64,000 nucleotides of DNA from Phenylobacterium immobile (ATCC 35973) (lineage in GTDB: Bacteria; Pseudomonadota; Alphaproteobacteria; Caulobacterales; Caulobacteraceae). The first letter of the stretch is position 1. Every line of letters starts with the position of its first letter. Below the pieces are notes generated by a model, which was not told where the DNA came from, ran no database searches, and saw nothing but the letters and a program-made list of their open reading frames with translations. The stretch is taken from the NCBI RefSeq assembly GCF_001375595.1, contig NZ_CVJQ01000001.1:2135001-2199000 (forward strand). Direction: 5' to 3'. The translations under genes and the position numbers were made by a program. This document shows, piece after piece, positions 43,649-51,547 of the stretch.

Positions 43649-43768
43649 CGTTCGACACGTCGCGGCGTTGCCACATCTTCCCGCGCCAGGGCCTTGCGTC
43701 GTCGTTCCGGTCCAATCACGGTTAACAATCTCCTCCATTTTGGATACATCTCGCGATCGGGGGATGTT

Positions 43769-44032
43769 GTGACCAAAGACGATTTTCTTGATCAGCCACC
43801 GGCCGGGGCGGCGTTGACCGCCTATGATCAGGAGCATCTGAAGCTCTACGTCCGGCTGCTCGACGCCGATGCCGCCGGCGCCGACTGGCGTGAAGTCGTC
43901 GAAGTTCTCTTCGGCCTCGATGCCAAGATCGAACCGGAGCGCGTCCTACGCATCTACACCAACCATCTCGACCGCGCGAAATGGATGACCACCAGCGGCT
44001 TCTGTGAGCTGCTCCAGGGCCGCCTGCACTGA
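43769..44032 (+). CDS. DUF2285 family protein
   Basis: An 87-residue protein starting VTKDDFLDQPPAG with the core LTAYDQEHLKLYVRLLDADAAGADWREV, FGLDAKIEPERVLRIYTNHLDRAKWM. This resembles short DUF2285-type regulatory proteins of ICEs. I use GTG 43769, preceded by GGGGG, rather than the upstream ATG 43694. The family is thought to control transfer genes together with XRE proteins; this is inference. Confidence 0.75.
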   Translation: MTKDDFLDQPPAGAALTAYDQEHLKLYVRLLDADAAGADWREVVEVLFGLDAKIEPERVLRIYTNHLDRAKWMTTSGFCELLQGRLH

Positions 44033-44150
44033 GGTGATGCGCAAACCGCATCACGTTGCGGCCACTTCGTTCTTCCCCCGCTCCATTCAACCGGGGATCG
44101 TATCCCCTGCGTAACTCGCGTTGTAAAACATTGCGTAGAGGCGGTGGAGG

Positions 44151-44916
44151 ATGTCCGAGGATGAAAGTTGGCGGTCTGAAACCGCCTACGACTATATCGA
44201 AAAGTTGACTCCCGGCGATCTTGCCTGGGAATTCTTGCGTCGTAATCCCGATTACAGAAAGTCATATCAGGAGTTGCTGGACGTCGGACGACTGACCGAA
44301 GACGTCGCTCGGGAGTTTGCCGAACAATGGGGGTTGCGATTTCGTCGCCGACCCTCGCAACTCCGCGCTCATCCAGCCGATCTTCTGGATACCGCAAACC
44401 GATCCGGCGACACTTCCGCTCATCGCTGGTCCGAAGCCGGCGGGAGATCTCAGCGTCCGGGTTGACGATCTGCAAGCCCACGCGGTCGTCGAGCATGAAG
44501 CTGGCCTGATGCGACTCGCTCTGCAGGGCGAGCCCTACGATGTGGCCCTGGCCGACGTCGATGATGCCCGTCCCCTCGGCGCGTTCATACTGCTCGACGA
44601 ACTGACGCCCGATCGGCTCACCGCCGTCGAACGTCTTTGGCAGGCGATGTTCGGCAGGCGCACGGCGCCCGATCCACGCATGACACCCCAGAGACGTCAG
44701 CGCGCGCGCCAGATGCTGCGCGCCGTCGATGCCCGCGAGAGCGGCGCCATCTACCGCGTCGTCGCCGAGCAACTCTTCCCTCAGCACAAAATCGACGCGG
44801 CGTCCTGGGTCGGCGACCCCATCCGGGAAATTACCATCCGCCTCGCCCGCGATGGCATGAAGCTCGTTCGCGGCGGCTATCGCACCTTGCTGCGCCGCCC
44901 ACGCCGAGATCGCTGA
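44151..44916 (+). pseudogene. DUF6499-DUF2285 regulator with a frameshift
   Basis: Frame one gives the DUF6499-like N-terminus (WRSETAYDYIEKLTPGDLAWEFLRRNPDY to EQWGLRF); frame two continues VADPRNSALIQPIFWIPQ with the DUF2285 domain (RLALQGEPYDVAL, LERLWQAMF-like, RRQRARQMLRAVDAR, IREITIRLARDGMKLVRGGYRTLL). The break is at 44340-44344, GATTTCGTC, where one extra C destroys the frame. The full protein would have about 254 residues. It probably acts as a transcription regulator of the ICE. Real mutation or sequencing error cannot be told apart. Confidence 0.8.
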
Positions 44917-45041
44917 CACCGCTCGGGTGTCGATTTTAGCCGCTTACTTCGACATCGTCGAAGCCGCCGTCTCCGCGCCACCGTGCTCGCAACCCGCCGC
45001 TCATTCGCAGCGGCCTCCCGCGAGACCACGGAGGTTCGATC

Positions 45042-45323
45042 ATGGCCGAAAAAGCCGCCAATATACCGCCACGCTACCTGCGCACGCAGGAGGCGGCGCG
45101 CTTCCTCGGCCTGTCCGAACGCACCCTCGAAAAGCACCGCACCTACGGAACCGGGCCGACTTATCGCAAGCTTGGCGGCCGCGTCGTCTATTCGGTCGAT
45201 GACCTCCAGGCCTGGGCGGATCGCGGTCTCGTCACCTCGACCTCCGATCCGCGCGGCGGCACCGTGCTGCCGGCCAAACGCCAGATCGCCTCGCCCGCCG
45301 CCGGCGGCCGCTTCCCGCGCTGA
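45042..45323 (+). CDS. AlpA/MerR-like helix-turn-helix protein
   Basis: A 93-residue protein with an excisionase-type winged helix: YLRTQEAARFLGLSERTLEKHRTYGTGPTYRKLGGRVVYSVDDLQAWAD (about 11-60). Such proteins act as recombination directionality factors or transcription activators in ICEs. It stands directly upstream of repA and may switch on replication or excision. Gly/Pro-rich tail. GGAGG precedes the ATG by seven bases. Confidence 0.87.
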   Translation: MAEKAANIPPRYLRTQEAARFLGLSERTLEKHRTYGTGPTYRKLGGRVVYSVDDLQAWADRGLVTSTSDPRGGTVLPAKRQIASPAAGGRFPR

Positions 45324-45334
45324 GACGACCGGCC

Positions 45335-46222
45335 GTGTCGTCCCACCCCCACCATCGCGAGGAGCGCGCGCAGCTCGATCTATTCCGGGCGCTGCCCGGC
45401 GATCTCGCGCCGCGCGATGCGCAGGACCTCATGGCCTACCCGTTCTTCTCGCTCGCCAAGTCGAAGCGCCTGGCGCCGATCGACTTCAAGGCGGGGTCGG
45501 TGAAGATCCGCGTCGAAGCCGTGCCCGAACATGGCATGGCCACGATCTGGGACGCCGACGTCCTCATCTGGGCAGCCTCGCAGATCGTCGAAGCGCGCGA
45601 TGTCGGCTTGCGTCCGTCGCGCCTGATGGCGACCACCCCCTATGAGATTCTGAACTTCATCGGCCGCGGCGTGTCGCTCCGCGACTACGACCGCCTCAAG
45701 GCCGCGCTCGACCGGCTGCAGTCGACCACTGTCGCGACCTCGATCCGCCAGCCGACCGAGCGGCGGATGCACCGCTTCTCCTGGATCAACGAATGGAGGG
45801 AGCGCGCCGATCACCGCGGCCGGCCGCTCGGCCTCGAGCTGATCGTCCCCGACTGGTTCTACGGGGCCGTGCTCGACGACGCGCTCGTGCTGACGATCGA
45901 CCGCAAATACTTCGATCTCACCGGCGGGCTGGAGCGTTGGCTCTACCGGCTGGTACGCAAGCACGGCGGCAAACAGGAGTTCGGCTGGAGCTTCGACTTC
46001 CCCCACCTCCATGCCAAGTCCGGCAGCCTCTCGCCGCTTAAGCACTTCGCCTACGACCTGCGCGACATCGTCCGCCGCCAACCGCTGCCGGGCTATCGCC
46101 TGACCATCGAGCACTGCGTCGGCGGTCCCGAAATCCTGTCCTTCGTACCCACCGATCCCGACGCGCTCGGCATCCCGCGCCGCCGTCGCCGCTCGACAAC
46201 TCGCCCTGGGGATAAGCTGTGA
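45335..46222 (+). CDS. repA: RepA-type replication initiator (RPA family)
   Basis: A 295-residue plasmid replication initiator of the RPA (replication initiator protein A) family: MAYPFFSLAKSKRLAPIDF, WDADVLIWAASQIVEA, LMATTPYEILNFIGRG, LDRLQSTTVATSIRQ and LERWLYRLVRKHGGKQEFGW. It has winged-helix DNA-binding character. GTG 45335 is 11 bases after the AlpA-like stop. Three iterons follow directly, so the excised ICE can probably replicate as a plasmid, as seen for other ICEs with Rep proteins. Confidence 0.9.
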   Translation: MSSHPHHREERAQLDLFRALPGDLAPRDAQDLMAYPFFSLAKSKRLAPIDFKAGSVKIRVEAVPEHGMATIWDADVLIWAASQIVEARDVGLRPSRLMATTPYEILNFIGRGVSLRDYDRLKAALDRLQSTTVATSIRQPTERRMHRFSWINEWRERADHRGRPLGLELIVPDWFYGAVLDDALVLTIDRKYFDLTGGLERWLYRLVRKHGGKQEFGWSFDFPHLHAKSGSLSPLKHFAYDLRDIVRRQPLPGYRLTIEHCVGGPEILSFVPTDPDALGIPRRRRRSTTRPGDKL

Positions 46223-46228
46223 ATCATC

Positions 46229-46294
46229 TCGTGCTATCAGGGACCGGCCCTATCGTGCCATCGGGGACCGGATGCTCGTGCTATCGGGGACCGA
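46229..46294 (+). repeat. Three iterons downstream of repA
   Basis: Direct repeats of 19 bases at 46229-46247, 46253-46271 and 46276-46294, all of type TCGTGCYATCRGGGACCGR, spaced 23-24 bases, about two helical turns. This is a classical iteron array for RepA binding. Confidence 0.85.
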
Positions 46295-46430
46295 AATGGC
46301 CGATTCCTCGCGCTGAATCAGCAGCTTGCGAGCCCTGTAACTTATCTAACCTAGATTCCTACGGAATCTTTCTAACGGACCCGGCTTTTTCGCGCCGTGT
46401 GGACCAGTCCCCGATCGCGGGGAGACCGTC
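46295..46430. other. Putative replication origin/parA promoter region
   Basis: An A/T-rich segment (about 46,335-46,375) holds TCTAAC twice and the inverted repeat AGATTCC-TAC-GGAATCT (46353-46369), fitting a DNA-unwinding element beside the iterons. Near the parA start an inverted iteron-like copy (complement of GGGGACTGG with ATC before it, 46404-46415) overlaps the hairpin CCCCG-ATCG-CGGGG, so RepA may also control parA. Confidence 0.5.
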
Positions 46431-47069
46431 ATGATCGTCGCGCTCCTCAATCAGAAGGGCGGCGTCGGCAAGACGACGCTGGCGCTACATCTCGCCGGCG
46501 AATGGGCCCGCGGCGGCAAGCGCGTCACCCTGATCGACGCCGATCCCCAGGGCTCGGCTCTGGACTGGTCGCAGCAACGGAGCCGGGAGGGATTGCAGCG
46601 GCTGTTCGGTGTCGTCGGCCTGGCGCGCGATACGCTCCACCGTGAAGCGCCGGAGCTGGCGCGTGACGCCGACCATGTCGTCATCGACGGCCCGCCACGC
46701 GTCGCCAGTCTGATGCGCTCGGCGCTGCTCGCCGCCGACCTCGTGCTGATCCCGGTGCAGCCGTCACCGCTCGACGGTTGGGCATCCGCCGAGATGCTCG
46801 CGCTGCTCAGCGAAGCGCGCATCTACCGCCCAGAGCTTGCCGCCCGCTTCGTGCTGAACCGCTGCGCGGCTCGCACCGTGCTCGCGCGCGAAACCGCCGA
46901 GACGCTTGCGGATCACGATCCGCCGTTGCTCTCGACGACAATCGGTCAGCGCATCGTCTTCGCCGATGTCGTGCAGACCGGCCGGATCGCCGCCGAACAG
47001 GACAAAGATTGTCCGGGTGCGCGCGAGATCACCGCGCTCGCGGCCGAAATCTTGAGGATCGGGGCATGA
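46431..47069 (+). CDS. parA: ParA family partition ATPase
   Basis: A 212-residue deviant Walker A ATPase: NQKGGVGKTTLALHLA (7-22), Walker A' LIDADPQGSALDW (about 34-46) and VVIDGPPR (about 81-88). It is the short type without an N-terminal HTH. It segregates the replicating element, probably with the small protein encoded next and/or the large ParB-like protein. GGGGAGA precedes ATG 46431. The stop overlaps the next start by four bases. Confidence 0.95.
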   Translation: MIVALLNQKGGVGKTTLALHLAGEWARGGKRVTLIDADPQGSALDWSQQRSREGLQRLFGVVGLARDTLHREAPELARDADHVVIDGPPRVASLMRSALLAADLVLIPVQPSPLDGWASAEMLALLSEARIYRPELAARFVLNRCAARTVLARETAETLADHDPPLLSTTIGQRIVFADVVQTGRIAAEQDKDCPGAREITALAAEILRIGA

Positions 47070-47320
47070 GGGAGCGGTCCCCGAAACGCAGCTTCGCGGC
47101 CCGCCCGGCCGATCCGGAAAGCTGGGTCAAGGCGCCAGACCGTCCGTCGCCGCACGCGAAGGTCGCCGCCGACTTCACTGCCAGGCTCACGATCGACGTC
47201 ACCGCCGACATGCGCGGCCGGATCAAGATCGCCGCCTTCCAGCGCGGCCAGACCGTCGCCGACATGCTGCGCGCGCTGTTCGAGCGCGAATTCCCACCAG
47301 CCCAAGGAGACTCCCAATGA
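47066..47320 (+). CDS. Small ParA-linked protein, ribbon-helix-helix-like
   Basis: An 84-residue basic protein; the C-terminal half (FTARLTIDVTADMRGRIKIAAFQRGQTVADMLRALFEREF) has the strand-helix-helix pattern of ribbon-helix-helix DNA-binding proteins. Its ATG overlaps the parA stop (ATGA) and its stop overlaps the DUF2840 start. The position suggests it is the centromere-binding partner of ParA or the parA repressor. Confidence 0.8.
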   Translation: MRERSPKRSFAARPADPESWVKAPDRPSPHAKVAADFTARLTIDVTADMRGRIKIAAFQRGQTVADMLRALFEREFPPAQGDSQ

Positions 47321-47835
47321 CCGGCCTTGCCGCCGCATCCGCGCGCGTCGGCCGCGCACTTCTTACGCCGCCGGATGTTCTCACCCAGGTCGAACTCGTC
47401 TGGATCGAGAAGCAAGTCGAGCACTGGATCCGTTTCGGCCGCGACGTCAGCGAACAGGTGCTCGACCGCCGCCGCCGCATCCTCTTCTTTCCTCCCGGCG
47501 CGGTCTTCGCGTTGGTGCGCTGGGCTGCGAACGAGCACGGCACCGTGCTCTCCCGGCTCGACGTCCTGCGCGCCGTCGGCCCCGACGAACCCTGCCAGAC
47601 GATCCCGACCGTGACGCCCGGCGGCGACATTCTGCTGCGCGTCGACGGCTGGCCGAAGGTCGAACGCATGCTCCAGCACATCGACGCGATCGAGGCGGCC
47701 AGCATCGATCCGGTCGACGTCGCGCCCGACCACTGGCGGCACGTCCACAACCGCCTTGCCGTCGGCGAGGCGCCGCGCGCCTACACGATGCAGCGCCATC
47801 GCGCCTTCCTCCTGGCGCGGAGGATCGGCGCATGA
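47317..47835 (+). CDS. DUF2840 family protein
   Basis: A 172-residue DUF2840 protein: LTQVELVWIEKQVEHWIRFG, RILFFPPGAVFALVRWAANEHGT and the tail RHVHNRLAVGEAPRAYTMQRHRAFLLARR. It is typical of the ICE cluster between parA and traF; function unknown. It overlaps both neighbours by four bases, so it is part of one translation-coupled operon. Confidence 0.88.
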   Translation: MTGLAAASARVGRALLTPPDVLTQVELVWIEKQVEHWIRFGRDVSEQVLDRRRRILFFPPGAVFALVRWAANEHGTVLSRLDVLRAVGPDEPCQTIPTVTPGGDILLRVDGWPKVERMLQHIDAIEAASIDPVDVAPDHWRHVHNRLAVGEAPRAYTMQRHRAFLLARRIGA

Positions 47836-48377
47836 CCCGGCTCGGCTACGCCATCACCACGATGGCCGCCGTGTCGTTGCTCGGCATCCTGTCGCTCGTG
47901 TCCTTCGCGCCGAAGCTGATCTGGAATGCGTCGGCCAGCACGCCGATCGGCCTCTACGCCATCGCGCCAGACCCGTCCCCGGACGTCACCGATCTAGTCG
48001 CGGTGCGAGCGCCCGAGCCGCTCGCGAGCTTTCTCGCCGAGGGCGGTTATCTGCCGCGCGGCGTACCGCTGATCAAGCACGTCGTGGCGCTTCCTGGCCA
48101 ACGCGTTTGCAGGACCGGCCTCGCCATCACTATCGACGCCGTGCCGATGGGCGACGCGCTCGATCGCGATCGTCGCGGCAATCCGCTGCCCGTCTGGCAG
48201 GGCTGCCGCGTCGTCGCCGAGGGCGAGCTGTTCCTGATGAACTGGCAGGTCCGCGACAGCCTCGACGGCCGCTACTTCGGACCGCTGCCTGCCTCCGCCG
48301 TGATCGGCCGGGCCATCCCTCTCTACACCGACGAGGACGGCGATGGCCGCTTCGTCTGGCGTGCGCCGACGCGGTGA
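47832..48377 (+). CDS. traF: TraF-like S26 signal peptidase of conjugation
   Basis: A 181-residue membrane-anchored serine peptidase. One N-terminal membrane segment (8-28) is followed by the catalytic Ser36 in NASASTPIGLY and Lys82 in VPLIKHVVALPG. TraF-type peptidases cyclise or mature the conjugative pilin TrbC. The substrate is probably TrbC at 55129. Coupled to DUF2840 by an ATGA overlap. Confidence 0.9.
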   Translation: MTRLGYAITTMAAVSLLGILSLVSFAPKLIWNASASTPIGLYAIAPDPSPDVTDLVAVRAPEPLASFLAEGGYLPRGVPLIKHVVALPGQRVCRTGLAITIDAVPMGDALDRDRRGNPLPVWQGCRVVAEGELFLMNWQVRDSLDGRYFGPLPASAVIGRAIPLYTDEDGDGRFVWRAPTR

Positions 48378-48422
48378 CGGCGAGCCCATGCCCAACCTCA
48401 CCGCAATCCCAAGGAGGAAATC

Positions 48423-48770
48423 ATGTCCCTGATCGGTCAATTCACCCGCGACGATAGTGGCTTCATTGGCCACTTGGAGACGCTCCTGCTGCACCAGGAC
48501 ATCATCATCATTCCGGCCGAGCCGTCCGATGCCGAGAATGCGCCGGATTTCCGCGTGCACGTCTTCGACAGTATGAACAACGAAACCCGAGCCGAACTCG
48601 GCGCGGGTTGGAAGCGCACCGGCGAGAAGGCCGGAGAGTACGTCGCGCTGCAGCTCGACGATCCATGCTTTCCGCAACCGATCCGCGCTAACCTGTTTCA
48701 GTCGGCCGACGACAAATCGGCGTGGGGCCTGCACTGGAACCGCCCGCCCAAGCGCGGCGAGCGGGACTGA
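48423..48770 (+). CDS. DUF736 family protein, second copy
   Basis: A 115-residue DUF736 protein, MSLIGQFTRDDSGFIGHLE with ELGAGWKRTGEKAGEYVALQLDDPCFPQPIRANLFQ. It is more divergent from the copy at 42898 and slightly longer. AGGAGG lies six bases before the ATG. Function unknown; linked to transfer genes in many alphaproteobacterial ICEs. Confidence 0.88.
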   Translation: MSLIGQFTRDDSGFIGHLETLLLHQDIIIIPAEPSDAENAPDFRVHVFDSMNNETRAELGAGWKRTGEKAGEYVALQLDDPCFPQPIRANLFQSADDKSAWGLHWNRPPKRGERD

Positions 48771-48773
48771 GCG

Positions 48774-49538
48774 ATGTCGGCCCGCCGCCATCGCGCTGTC
48801 GTCGGAAGGTTTCCTACCGTCCGGAACACAGCCTTCCTCCTCCTTTCCGGCCTGTTTACCGGCCTGTCGTCGACCGTCCCGGCCGCCGCACAAGACGCGT
48901 CGGTGGAGCGCGCATCGCCCAGCGATCCCTATGCCGGTCATATCGCCGACGCAGCGCGCCGGTTCGGCGTTCCGGAAGCGTGGATTCGGGCCGTCATGCG
49001 CGTCGAAAGCCGCGGTGATGTGCGCGCGATCTCGCCCAAGGGCGCGATGGGGCTGATGCAGATCATGCCCGCGACCTGGGCCGAGCTGCGCGCCCGATAT
49101 GGTCTCGGCAGCAATCCCTACGATCCACGCGACAACATCATGGCGGGCGCGGCGTATCTGCGCCAGATGCACGACCGCTACGGCTCGCCGGGCTTTCTGG
49201 CGGCCTACAACGCCGGTCCCGGCCGCTACGAGGACTATCGCGCGATTGGGCGTCCGTTGCCGGCCGAAACGCGCGCCTATGTCGCCGCTCTCGCGCCAAT
49301 CATCGGCGGCGGCGATATCGCTGCCCCCGTCACGGTGGCGACCGCCGATCCGCTCGCCTGGACGCGTGCGCCGCTCTTCATCATGCAGGTCGATAGCAGC
49401 GCTGGTGCAGTTCAACGGCAGCGGGACGGCGATCCGGCCGTACCCTCTGCGCAGGAGTCCGCGCGCGATCCGGTCCTGCCGGCACCGCGATCAGATGGCC
49501 TGTTCGTTGCGCGAACCGATACTGCGGGGCCGCGATGA
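48774..49538 (+). CDS. Lytic transglycosylase of conjugation (SLT domain)
   Basis: A 254-residue exported protein with a signal peptide (about 18-40) and an SLT domain (about 52-155): catalytic Glu78 in VMRVESRGD, then SPKGAMGLMQIMPATW, NIMAGAAYLRQMHDRYG and FLAAYNAGPGRYEDY. It opens peptidoglycan for assembly of the Trb secretion system (VirB1/TrbN role). The C-terminal 70 residues are low complexity. Confidence 0.92.
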   Translation: MSARRHRAVVGRFPTVRNTAFLLLSGLFTGLSSTVPAAAQDASVERASPSDPYAGHIADAARRFGVPEAWIRAVMRVESRGDVRAISPKGAMGLMQIMPATWAELRARYGLGSNPYDPRDNIMAGAAYLRQMHDRYGSPGFLAAYNAGPGRYEDYRAIGRPLPAETRAYVAALAPIIGGGDIAAPVTVATADPLAWTRAPLFIMQVDSSAGAVQRQRDGDPAVPSAQESARDPVLPAPRSDGLFVARTDTAGPR

Positions 49539-49786
49539 GGGACTTCGCCCTTCCTGCGGCATTGTCGGGCTCTGGCGTGGAATTGGCGTCAGAGGCGGGA
49601 AGAGCAGGCAGCACAACCGAACGATGGCGAGATAAAAGCGCGCGATGTGCGGCTTGGTGCGGTCGTGTTTTTTCAGAGACTTATAGCGCATTGGCGCGAG
49701 GTGCGCCTGATCGGCGCAGCCTGCGTATCCGCCATTACGCCAAGGATTTCCGCGCGTTTGCACGATGTGCGGGGTTCCGGCGATGA
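49535..49786 (+). CDS. Hypothetical coupled ORF between transglycosylase and relaxase
   Basis: An 83-residue frame whose start overlaps the transglycosylase stop (ATGA) and whose stop overlaps the relaxase start (ATGA). That geometry favours a real gene, but the Arg/Ser/Ala-rich sequence resembles no family I know and the composition is shadow-like. The stretch could instead hold oriT just upstream of the relaxase gene. A minus-strand frame across 49491-50036 is no more convincing. Confidence 0.35.
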   Translation: MRDFALPAALSGSGVELASEAGRAGSTTERWRDKSARCAAWCGRVFSETYSALARGAPDRRSLRIRHYAKDFRAFARCAGFRR

Positions 49787-51522
49787 GCGGCGAGGACGAT
49801 TTCCGCATCCGACCGGGCCGCATCCGATCCACCCGCGCACAACAGGCGCGGCCCTTCATCGCCCAGGCGCTGGCGGCCGCCCAGCGCGCCGGCGGCAGCG
49901 TCTCGCGCTCCGGTAAGATCAGCTCGGGCAACCGCTCGCGGTTCGGTCGAGGCCAGCGCGCAACGGTGCAGGCCAATCGTCTGCTCACCAGCCGATCGCG
50001 CAACACAGTGATCAAGACACGCGTCGTCCGGCACACCGCTCGGGCCGCGCCGCTCTCCGCCCACCTCAGCTATCTGCGGCGCGAGGGCGTCACCCGGGAT
50101 GGAGAGAAGGCCCGGCTGTTCGGGCCGGAGACCGAGGACGCCGATCCCAAGGCCTTCGCGGAGCGGACCCAGGACGACCGGCATCACTTCCGGTTCATCG
50201 TCTCGCCCGAGGACGCGACGGAGATGTCCGACCTTAAAACCTATGCCCGCGACCTGATGGGGCAGATGGAGAAGGACCTGGCTACCCGCCTCGACTGGGT
50301 CTGCGTCGATCACTGGAACACGGATAATCCCCACGTCCACATCATCCTGCGCGGGCGCACCGATGACGGCCAGGACCTCGTGATCTCTCGCGACTACATC
50401 AAGGAAGGCATGCGCGCCCGCGCACAGGATCTCGTCACCCAAGAGCTGGGGCCGCGCACCGATCACGAGATACGCCGCAATCTGGAACGCCAGATCGAGG
50501 CCGAGCGCTGGACCAATCTCGATCGCCAACTCGCCCGGGACAGCTATCGCACCGGCGTCGTCGATCTGGCTCCGCACTCCGATCGCCAGCCCGACGAATT
50601 CCACGCGATGAAAGTCGGTCGGCTGCGAAAGCTGGAGACGCTCGGCCTCGCCGATCAGGTCGGCCCTGGCCAATGGGTCGTATCCGAGAATGCCGAGGCG
50701 ACCCTGCGCGAGCTGGGCGAGCGTGGCGACATCATCAAGCGCATTCACCGGGGTCTGACCGAGCGCGGCATCGAGCGCGGTGCGGCCAGCTATGTGCTGG
50801 CCGGCGAGAGCATTGACGATCCTGTCGTCGGCCGGCTGGTCGATCGCGGTCTCGACGACGAGCTGAAGGGCACGACCTACGCCGTTGTCGATGGCACGGA
50901 CGGACGCACCCATCACATCAAACTGCCCGACCTCGACGCTGCCGGCGACAGCGCGCCGGGCTCGATCGTGGAGCTGCGCAAGTTCGACGACGCGCGCGGC
51001 CAACGACGCGTCGCGATCGCCGTGCGCTCCGACCTCGACATCGAGCGGCAGGTCACCGCGACCGGCGCGACCTGGCTCGACCGGCAGGCAATCGCCCGCG
51101 ATCCTGTCGCGCTCGGCGGCGGGGGCTTCGGCGCGGAGGTGCGCGAGGCGATGGAGAGGCGAGCCGAACATCTTATTGGTGAGGGTCTCGCCGAGCGGCA
51201 ACCGCGCGGCGTCAGCTTCTCGCCCGGGCTGATCGACACACTGCGACAGCGCGAAGTGGAGGCCCTTGGGGAGAAGCTCGCGGCCGAGACCGGCCGCCAA
51301 TTCACCAAGGCCGCCACAGGCGAATACGTGGCGGGCACCTATCGCCAGCGCTTCGCGCTCGCATCGGGCCGCTTCGCCATGATCGACGACGGCCTCGGCT
51401 TCCAGCTCGTGCCCTGGTCGCCGTCCCTCGAACGTCAGGTCGGTCAGCACGTCTCCGGCGTGTCGCGCGGCGCCGGCGGCGTCGACTGGAGCTTCGGCCG
51501 CAACCGCGGCCTCGGCATGTAG
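49783..51522 (+). CDS. Relaxase with DUF3363 domain
   Basis: A 579-residue mobilisation nuclease. The relaxase part has TRVVRHTARAAPLSAHLSYLRREGV, DDRHHFRFIVSPEDA and the metal-binding DNPHVHIILRGR (HUH-like His cluster). The C-terminal DUF3363 region starts near residue 190. It nicks oriT and leads the strand through TraG and the Trb pore. ATG 49783 (MSGEDDFRIRPGRIR) overlaps the preceding frame. This relaxase type is characteristic of trb ICEs in alphaproteobacteria. Confidence 0.93.
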   Translation: MSGEDDFRIRPGRIRSTRAQQARPFIAQALAAAQRAGGSVSRSGKISSGNRSRFGRGQRATVQANRLLTSRSRNTVIKTRVVRHTARAAPLSAHLSYLRREGVTRDGEKARLFGPETEDADPKAFAERTQDDRHHFRFIVSPEDATEMSDLKTYARDLMGQMEKDLATRLDWVCVDHWNTDNPHVHIILRGRTDDGQDLVISRDYIKEGMRARAQDLVTQELGPRTDHEIRRNLERQIEAERWTNLDRQLARDSYRTGVVDLAPHSDRQPDEFHAMKVGRLRKLETLGLADQVGPGQWVVSENAEATLRELGERGDIIKRIHRGLTERGIERGAASYVLAGESIDDPVVGRLVDRGLDDELKGTTYAVVDGTDGRTHHIKLPDLDAAGDSAPGSIVELRKFDDARGQRRVAIAVRSDLDIERQVTATGATWLDRQAIARDPVALGGGGFGAEVREAMERRAEHLIGEGLAERQPRGVSFSPGLIDTLRQREVEALGEKLAAETGRQFTKAATGEYVAGTYRQRFALASGRFAMIDDGLGFQLVPWSPSLERQVGQHVSGVSRGAGGVDWSFGRNRGLGM

Positions 51523-51547
51523 CCCAACCATGAAAGGAGTACCCGCC

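Noticed and set aside
35551..44344. Programmed ribosomal frameshifting in the two broken ICE genes
   Set aside because: Neither CTGATCCG nor GATTTCGTC is a known slippery site and no stop codon or pseudoknot lies nearby; one-base indels explain both better.
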